64,000 nt of DNA from assembly GCF_001411555.2 (NCBI RefSeq), contig NC_049909.1, positions 11,291,485-11,355,484 of the forward strand. Reading direction: 5' to 3'. The position numbers were made by a program, and so were the translations under genes. The notes under the pieces were generated by a model that ran no database searches, was not told where the DNA came from, and saw only the letters and a list, made by a program, of their open reading frames with translations. The stretch comes from Juglans regia. Its lineage: Eukaryota; Streptophyta; Magnoliopsida; Fagales; Juglandaceae. Position 1 is the stretch's first letter, and every line of letters begins with the position of its first letter. This document shows positions 57,510 to 64,000 of this stretch, one piece after another.

Positions 57510-57799
57510 GGGACAGATGTAGTGGGGGTCTCGCTTTAGATAAACTTTCACTTCAAAGAGAACATTTTCAAACTAACGCATTTGCAGGCATGAAGAATTT
57601 GTAGTTTCTCCAAATCAATGGTGTACATATCGATGGAAGTTTTGAGCGGCTATCCAAAGAGCTAAGATGGCTTAGTTGGCATAAGTGCCCCCTAAAATTT
57701 CTTCCACCAAAGTTTCCTCTAGAGCACCTTGTTGTGCTTGAAATGCAATACTGTAATATCAAACAATTCTTGAAGAAGAACAATATATACAAGTCTTAC
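57510..57799 (+). pseudogene. TNL resistance gene, first LRR-side exon
   Basis: After a 'ttccag' acceptor at 57509 come LSLQREHFQTNAFAGMKNL, a stop, then ELRWLSWHKCPLKFLPPKFP and LEHLVVLEMQYCNIKQF, the standard start of TNL leucine-rich repeats. A one-base phase change near 57520 and a stop at about 57600 break it. Confidence 0.82.
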
Positions 57800-57891
57800 C
57801 ATTTCTTTTATTTTTTTTGTTGATGTTAAATCACCTAAACATACAATAGATTTTTTTTTTTTTTTTTTTTTGCGTGGTTTTCTGTTTACAG

Positions 57892-58021
57892 GTGGTGACC
57901 AAGTTCAAAGTCCTTGATCTTAGCTACTCCAAAGATCTCACCAAATCACCGAACTTCTTGCAAGTCCCAAATCTAGAGAAATTGAATCTTGAAGGCTGCA
58001 CACGCTTGGTTGAGCTTCATG
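57892..58021 (+). pseudogene. TNL resistance gene, LRR exon up to the Gypsy insertion
   Basis: The acceptor 'tttacag' at 57885-57891 is followed by VVTKFKVLDLSYSKDLTKSP and NLEKLNLEGCTRLVELH. The exon is cut at tcatg (58017-58021) and resumes after the Gypsy element with ESIGHLKGL, so 'ELH' and 'ESIG' were neighbours. Confidence 0.86.
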
Positions 58022-58190
58022 TGTGATACCCCATATCATAAGGATAATAGTAGGTGGTGTATGAGATCTCATATTGCTTGTAAAGGAAAAGTTCTTACTC
58101 TTTATAAGATTCCAATGGGGCTCCAATTGTATCATCATTAACTAGTCATTTTGGAGTATAGGCCATGTGGTTTGTGTCTTCCATTGGAGG
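58022..58190 (+). repeat. Gypsy 5' LTR, end missing
   Basis: It aligns with 59665-59839 from the TG start through 'gtatcatcattaactagtca' and 'cttccatt', then the last ~9 bases are lost at the junction with the integrase region. Confidence 0.82.
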
Positions 58191-58195
58191 ATGGT

Positions 58196-58696
58196 GTGTT
58201 AAGGTTCAGAGGCAAATTGCGCATGCCGGTTAATAATGAACTAAAAAGGATAATTCTAGAAGAAGCACACTATTCTTTCTACACAGTCCACCCTGGGTGT
58301 ACCAAGATATATCGAGACTTGAGTGAGTCTTTTTGGTGGAATGGTATGAAAAGAGAAACTTTCAAATTTGTGGAACAATGTCTAACTTGCCAACAGGTGA
58401 AGGCAGAACATTAGAGACCAGTAGGATTGTTACAACCACTTCAGATCCCAGAGTGGAAGTGGGAGTATATCTCCATGGACTTTGTGATAGGCCTACCAAG
58501 GACATTGAGGGGACATGATGCAATATGGGTAATCGTGGATTGCTTGAAGGAGACGGCTCACTTTGTGCCCATTAAAATTTCTTATAAGCTGGAGACATTA
58601 GCTGAGTTGTATGTGCAGGAGATAGTAAGATTGAATGGGGTACCGGTATCCATTGTGTCGGATAGAGATCCTCATTTCACTTCAAAATTTTGGTGA
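58196..58696 (+). pseudogene. Gypsy integrase remnant
   Basis: LRFRGKLRMPVNNELKRIIL, then the zinc-binding H-H-C-C module (HPGCTKIYRDLSESFWW, VEQCLTCQQVK), a stop at 58411, then the catalytic core [16 protein letters not shown] with its first Asp, [20 protein letters not shown] and [16 protein letters not shown] with the second Asp. The core is cut by a stop at 58694; the Glu region is degraded. Confidence 0.85.
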
Positions 58697-58921
58697 AGGC
58701 TACAAGAGGCCATGAGTACTAAGTTAAATTTAGTACTGCAGATCTCCATTGTGTTAGGATGAAGTGGGTGAAAGGAAACTTTTGGGGCAAGCGATTATCC
58801 AGAAGACCACAAAGAAGATAGATATCATTCAGGCTAGATTGAAGGCAGCTCAGAGCCGACAAAAGAGTTATGTTGATAATCATCACCGCCAGTTAGAGTT
58901 TGAGATTGGAAATAAAGTATT

Positions 58922-59284
58922 TTGAGGATTGCACCAATGAAAGGAGTTATAAGATTTGGAAAGAATGGCAAGCTGACCCTAGATAATATCGGGCCCTTTG
59001 AGATTCTGGATCGGACTAGACCTTTGGCTTATAAAGTAGCACTTCCACCCGCACTTGCAAGAGTGCACAATGTATTTCATATTTCCATGTTGAGGAAGTA
59101 CATACCTGACCCCACCCAGATTCAGGAAGATATGACTTATGCGGAAGGACCAATATGGATTTTAGAAAGGAAAGAACAGGTGTTACGGACTCTACTTACT
59201 GTATTCTGTAAATGCTCATATTTGCACACCGGTATATGTCATCTGCTTATTAAGTTGTTGATGACTCACCTCTTATCTTCATAA
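58922..59284 (+). pseudogene. Gypsy integrase C-terminal (GPF/Y) remnant and trailing non-coding DNA
   Basis: IAPMKGVIRFGKNGKLTLDN, IGPFEILDRTRPLAYKVALP and LARVHNVFHISMLRKYIPDP are typical of the integrase tail of chromovirus-type Gypsy elements. From about 59235 the sequence becomes non-coding and matches a module of the long LTRs ('cttattaagttgttgatgac', 'cttatcttcataatattttt'). Confidence 0.8.
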
Positions 59285-59664
59285 TATTTTTCAAATAATT
59301 TAGACGATATGCTTGGTGATCAGGAATAGAAGCTTGGGCAAGATTGGTTGGTTGTGGGTAATTGACTACCTAAGCGTACTTTCATTATTAGAGAGTTATC
59401 TTGTGAATAGTTGGAGTTTAGTGTGTGAAATTTGATGTATGGAGACTTACGAATTTCTGGTTTTTATGTTATGATTTATTAAGGAAGACCTTGTAGAGGA
59501 ATTTATGTGGTTGAACTCAATGGATAAGTTTATGTTTTGTGTGGGAACATATAGAGATGTGATTTGCATTATAAGAGATGTGATTTATGGTTGAACTCAC
59601 TTAAGCCGTGCCACTTACAACGGACTAGCCCGATGAGGATGTCGGGAATTTAAGGGGGGTAGAT

Positions 59665-59839
59665 TGTAATACCCCATATGATAAGGATAAGGGTAGGTGG
59701 TATATGAGAACCCACATTATTTGGGAAGAAGAAGTTCTTATTCTTTATAAGGTTCCAATTAGGCTCCAATTGTATCATTATTGACTAGTCCTTTTGGAGT
59801 ATAAGCCATGTGATTTGGACCTTCCATTAGGGCGTTACA
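59665..59839 (+). repeat. Gypsy 3' LTR, 175 bp
   Basis: Complete unit: TG start after the polypurine tract, end GGGCGTTACA, followed by the target duplication tcatg. Confidence 0.85.
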
Positions 59840-60198
59840 TCATGAGTCTATTGGCCATCTAAAAGGGCTAGTTTGGTTGAATTTGAGGGGATGCGAAGAG
59901 CTTAGGAATGTTCTGAGGAGCATATCCAACTTAGAATCTCTCAAAACTCTTCGTCTGTCTGGCTGCTTAAAATTTGACGAGACTGCAGAGAAATGGGGGG
60001 ATATGATATTGACTTCAAAAGAGCAAGCTACGAATTATATTATTACATTATATGCTGGTAATTCGAATACTCTAGGACCTTTATCCACCTTATTGAGATG
60101 GGAAAGTCTAGAATCCTTATAATTTTGGTTGTCACATATTTTTGAGACGATAGCGACAACAATTTTGAACCCCAAAAGTTTGCTACGAGGAGCTTCCC
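59840..60198 (+). pseudogene. TNL resistance gene, LRR segment between the Gypsy element and the solo LTR
   Basis: Host frame: ESIGHLKGLVWLNLRGCEEL, SISNLESLKTLRLSGCLKFD, EKWGDM, then a diverged stretch with a stop after WESLESL, ending SLLRGAS at the ttccc duplication (60194-60198). Confidence 0.84.
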
Positions 60199-62688
60199 TG
60201 TAAGGCCCAGTTTTGTTTTGGTGAGGCCGGTTCGTGCATGAGGGCCCAGCCCCTTTTCCTTGGAGGTGTGCGAACGGCGTCGTTTTGGAGGTTAGTAATT
60301 CCTTCCTCAACTCTTCTCTTTTTCCCCCCGATTTCTTCTCCCCCTCTTCCTCTTACGGTTTCTTTTCTTTTTCTGCTTCTTTCCCTCGCGCAGACACACT
60401 CTTCACAGGTAACCCATTTTCGCCGACCGCTTTTCCTTGTTTTCTTTGGGTTGATTTCGTGCATCTGAATCACATGGCCTAAATCTCCTCATTTCAATTT
60501 TTTCCCTCGATGGCAGCAGATCACTGTGTTTCTCCCTAGCGTGTACCTCTGTTTTCGGTAGTTGGTTTTTTTTTTCCTCCTCATATGCGGCTCTTCCTCT
60601 TCCAATTGGTGATTTTTCTGCCTACAGGTATTTCTTTCTCCCTCTCTTTTATTCTTCATGTTAGACCCTGAACTTAACCCTCTCAATCGACCCTCTCTGT
60701 TTCATCACTTGCAGTCTTAGTTGTTGTTTGTGGTTTCTGGTTCTTGGGCTTTCGGTTTTGGCTTTTCGTGTAACCAGTGAAACCATTACGGGAGAATTTA
60801 ATTTTCGTTGGTAAGCCATTTTCGTTCTTGGTCTCATACGCACGCACACACACTTTCATGTCAAGGTAGTTTATTTTCACTTCAATGAAATACTTGAAAG
60901 TGTTATTCGTGAGTTCTCGGACATTTTTGTGAGTAAGCAAACACTTTGTATTGGAATGGTCTTAGAATTGTGGATTATTGTGGGTTGGTCAAGCAGTAAA
61001 CCGAGTGACATTTGCAATTGATTAGGGGCTAATTTTGTACTGTTCGGGTTTCTATACGACCGTTTGGAGTGGAGGTTAAATTATTTGGAATTACATTGTT
61101 GTTGTAGTTTTGGTTGAGCTGTGAGGATTGCTTGGAGTTAGGGGCCTTTGAAGTGGGGTTTATATTTTGATTATTGGTGTTGGACGTTGACTTTGGAGGG
61201 TGTTTTAGTAAATATTAAGATTAGTATGGTATTTTGGATTGAAATTAGGGCTGTCCAGATTACTACATGGTTGGCTTAGTAAGCTATTTTTGCTATTATA
61301 TGGTTTGGGATTGTGGGTTTTAATTATTTAGATGGAGGTTATGTCATTTTCTTTTAACACTTAGTTTATATATTTTATTTTATAAATAGGTGACGAGACT
61401 GATAGAGGTCATTTTCAAGGCATAGATAATACGCTGCAAGAGTCAATAATACACTGCAAGAGTCAGGTAAGCGGGGTTCCTATGCTAGATTTGCATAAAA
61501 AGAAATGAAGTGAGATTGATTTGTAAAAATGTGCATGTTATTTTTTAAAAGAAAATGTGAAAAACAACCTCAGTAAATATATTTTGCATTTACTCATGAG
61601 ATACGCATGAAAGAGAAAAGAAATGTGTTTGACATGAAATGTGTAGACATGAGCAATATTTGACATTATTCTGAAATGCGATATCCGTGAATTTTTGTAC
61701 GTATGATATAAAATGATTTGGGTTTGTTTATGATCAAATGGAAATGATGTGAATATGTTCAACATGTGGTTGATACGATACGTATATGAAAAACCTTTGG
61801 CATACTTATCTATTTTATTATGATTCTAAGTATGTCTCTGATATAATGATATTGGTTCACGTGATATGGTTGGTACCAACATGATATGATATGATATGAG
61901 TGCACGCACTTTGGAAACAAAGTGGTCTTTTATGTGTTCTTTCCTATGTGCACACTCGGGACTCCGAGATTGAAAAAGGAAAAGTTTCACAATATGATAC
62001 TGCCTGGTTTGGCCACCGGGGATATCACAACCCTACCACGGGGGTTAAACATGGTATTTGATATGACACGATATGATATGATAAGGTGAAGATATTCAGT
62101 TATGTTATGCCAAAATGTTCTTGAATATGAAATGGTTTATGAATATGAAAGGGTTGAAATGTCGCTCTGATTTTTCTAATAATACGTATTGAGATATGCA
62201 CATGAAAATAAAATGTTTTGTATCTACATACTAAACTTTCTAAAAAGGGCTCATGTTTACACACTAGTATAGGTTTTCTGCTTACTGAGTTGTTGATAAC
62301 TCACCCCCTTATCTTAATTATTTTTCAGATGTTATTGACGACCCAACTGGGAGTCAGGAATAGAATTTGGAGCTTGAGTAGATATGGATAGACAGTCGTG
62401 TACTTAAGATGTATCAGTTTATTATGTCAAGATTTAATTATATTTTGGGTTTAGTAGGACCTATGGTATTATCAGTTTGGTATATTACTATTACCGGGAG
62501 ATTATGGACTCTTTGATTTATTATTATTGGATTAAAGACTGTGTGGAGTTTGTAATGAGATTACTGATAAGATATGAGATTGATTTCGCTTATGAAGTCT
62601 TTGGAGATTATTCTTTGGATGTATTGGGAGACATGTTTATAAGTGACAGGTAATAATTCTCCAAGCCACCCGAGTTTGGGACGTTACA
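60199..62688 (+). mobile_element. Solo LTR, ~2.49 kb, 5-bp target duplication
   Basis: It starts TGTAAGGCCCAG, ends GGGACGTTACA and is flanked by ttccc at 60194-60198 and 62689-62693. Host codons A-S / H-F-G-F-R-T read across. No internal coding region, primer site or second LTR was found, so it fits a solo LTR left by recombination between two long LTRs. Its last ~1.3 kb matches 51.0-52.3 kb, and its last ~580 bp matches 63425-64000 in reverse. The pyrimidine-rich part (60300-60700) resembles a promoter and leader. Confidence 0.75.
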
Positions 62689-63102
62689 TTCCCATTTTGG
62701 ATTTCGTACTTTGGATAGTCTTGTTCTTTGAAATCACAATTTATCTGAGGATCAGATTCCCATTGAACTCGACAATATATCTTCACTTCGATATTTGGAT
62801 TTATCTAAAAACAGCTTCTCTCATCTACCTGATTGTATCAATCGCCTTCCTAGGCTAAAAATATTGGTTTTCAAGCACTGTAATTCTCTTCGCTCAATTT
62901 CACGATTCCCGGCAAATATAGGTTCTTTGATGTTGACTGGTTGCTCATCATTGGAAAGACTCTCAATTCATTAGTTTTAATTTACGTAAGCAACTGCTAT
63001 AAACTGGTCGGGATTGAGGGCTTAAATTTGGAGTCCGTGTTATTCATTGTAGTGGCAGGTTGTCACAATCTATCATCTGATTTCAGGAATAGACTGCTTC
63101 AG
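62689..63102 (+). pseudogene. TNL resistance gene, later LRR exon
   Basis: HFGFRTLDSLVL, NLSEDQIPIELDNISSLRYL, DLSKNSFSHLPDCINRLPRL and GCSSLERLSIH are TNL-type repeats. Stops follow near 62973. The exon ends at an apparent donor cag/gtattc at 63102. Confidence 0.83.
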
Positions 63103-63109
63103 GTATTCT

Positions 63110-63118
63110 CTGTCTCTG

Positions 63119-63149
<31 letters not shown>
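63110..63149. repeat. (CT)n microsatellite in a short intron
   Basis: CT repeats fill much of the 68-bp intron between the LRR and C-terminal exons (63103-63170). Confidence 0.85.
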
Positions 63150-63170
63150 GACGTGATTTTTTTTTAAACA

Positions 63171-63424
63171 GTTTCCTCGTGTTGGTCAACACTACATCAC
63201 TCTCCCTGGCAATAAGATTCCAAATTCGTTCACAGCTCATAAGAGAAATGGACCTTCAATATCCTTTCGGGTACCTTCACTTTCAGTTACTGAGATTCAT
63301 GAAGTTCATCTTTGCGCTGTTTATGGAAGCTGGAAGATAAAATCCCGTGTGCAGACCACTAGAGTTGGTATCTGGATGCAAAATAAAACAAGATGCTTTA
63401 GATCCGATCTTCGTTGGCCACGGA
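63171..63424 (+). pseudogene. TNL resistance gene, C-terminal C-JID exon
   Basis: After the acceptor 'aaacag' the frame reads FPRVGQHYITLPGNKIPNSF, then KRNGPSISFRVPSL, EIHEVHLCAVYGSWKIKSRV and CFRSDLRWPRM. LPGNKIPNSF and SISFRVP are hallmarks of the C-terminal jelly-roll/Ig-like (C-JID) domain after TNL LRRs, involved in effector recognition. It is cut by the next LTR at 63425; the rest lies beyond the window. Confidence 0.82.
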
Positions 63425-64000
63425 TGTAACGCCCCAAACCCGGGTGGCTTGGAGTATTATTACCTGTCACTCATAAACATGTCTCCCAACACATCCAAAG
63501 AAAAATCTCCAAAGACTTCATAAGTGAAATCAATCTCATATCTTCTAAATAATCTCATTACAACTCCACACAATTTTTAATGCAATAAAAAAAATATCAA
63601 AGGGTCCACAATCTCCCGGTAATAGTAACATATCAAACTGATAAAACCATAGGTCATACTAAACCTGAAAATATAATTAAAACTCAAAGACATTAAAACT
63701 AAGAACATCAGAAGTCTTTCTTCTAACCACATCTCTTCGACTTAAACACGTTCACAAATCTAATCCAGGTCCTCACTTGGACTCTCCATATCATCTGAAA
63801 AATATTATCATGATAGAGGGTGAGTTATCACAACTCAGTAAGCATAAATCATATGCTAGCGTGCAAACATGAGCATTTACATAGAATATCATGCAGAACA
63901 AAATATTTTCCAGAGTTATCATGCAGAACAAAACATATTTTCAAGAGTAACAGAGCGATGGTTTTAAGACAAGTAAAAACCCATAATGCTTTGGCATAAC
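63425..64000 (-). mobile_element. Long LTR of the same family, reverse orientation, running off the window
   Basis: It starts TGTAACGCCCC (reverse of a GGGCGTTACA end) just after host 'acgga'. It is the reverse complement of the 62.1-62.69 kb part of the solo LTR: for example 'cacccgggttt', 'cccggtaatagtaacatatc' and 'gagttatcacaactcagtaa'. The other end and its duplication lie outside, so whether it is a solo LTR or a whole element is unknown. Confidence 0.78.

Larger units (their letters stand above)
58022..59839 (+). mobile_element. Ty3/Gypsy retrotransposon, heavily deleted, inserted in an LRR
   Basis: It is flanked by tcatg at 58017-58021 and 59840-59844. A 5' LTR fragment (58022-58190) starts TGTGATACCCC, the 3' LTR (59665-59839) starts TGTAATACCCC and ends GTTACA, and a polypurine tract (taaggggggt, 59651-59660) precedes the 3' LTR. 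Between them only the integrase region and a GPF/YxALPP tail remain. Gag, protease, RT and RNase H are gone. Confidence 0.88.

Noticed and set aside
60230..60690. Several Phe/Ser/Pro-rich frames in 60234-60686 on both strands.
   Set aside because: They translate the pyrimidine-rich part of the solo LTR in several frames and share no plant protein motif.

Overview
This is plant nuclear DNA from a dicot. It is AT-rich and gene-poor, with intron-bearing gene pieces and L1-type LINEs, Copia and Gypsy retrotransposons, MITEs and Helitron-like ends packed between them. Several repeats (the MITE family with ends reading like 'gtttggatgttgagatgagttga', and LTRs rich in 'gctcgag') remind me of Fagales, perhaps Juglandaceae. 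That is an impression, not a sequence match. I see no rRNA gene, no convincing tRNA gene and no CRISPR array.

Layout. 1-11 kb: two LINE copies of one family (1-1250 and 6.8-10.05 kb), an A-tailed SINE-like element, MITEs and a TRIM-like tandem. 11.76-13.0 kb: the only clearly intact protein gene, a single-exon seven-bladed WD40 protein of the JINGUBANG type. 13.9-21.4 kb: CACTA-like remnants, a LINE whose RNase H halves lie in opposite orientations, a repeat block invaded by a hAT MITE with an exact 8-bp target duplication, and a ~2.2 kb composite element. 21.8-26.5 kb: a dead Copia pol, a reverse-strand LINE and a second SINE-like copy. 27-34 kb: LTR-like sequence, a ~308-bp duplication and two related Helitron 3' ends bounding a 1.84-kb Helitron with a GC-rich island. 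34.2-35.0 kb: a 326-bp inverted repeat with no mismatch found in the stretches I compared, around a 74-bp loop. 36.3-38.6 kb: a poly(A)-tailed LINE and a hAT element. 42.6-43.1 kb: pieces of two unrelated housekeeping genes, RPB11 (+) and FIS1 (-), side by side with intron signals.

48.9-64 kb: a TIR-NBS-LRR resistance gene (52.7-63.4 kb) split into at least eight pieces. It has been hit by an LTR unit just upstream (48894-52341, TSD ttttc), a MITE in its first intron, a deleted Copia element (54749-57114, TSD gaact), a deleted Gypsy element (58022-59839, TSD tcatg), a 2.49-kb solo LTR (60199-62688, TSD ttccc) and a further LTR of the same family in reverse orientation (63425 to the window end). 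Host codons read on across each completed insertion, so the gene was laid down first and each element arrived as a separate event. TIR nonsense and frameshift changes show that the gene is dead.

Most of the window does not work as a gene set. The WD40 gene is the likely functional unit. The long hairpin and the RPB11/FIS1 mosaic are the most unusual structures. I found nothing I can honestly call a new biological system; the hairpin is the best candidate for an undescribed small-RNA source.
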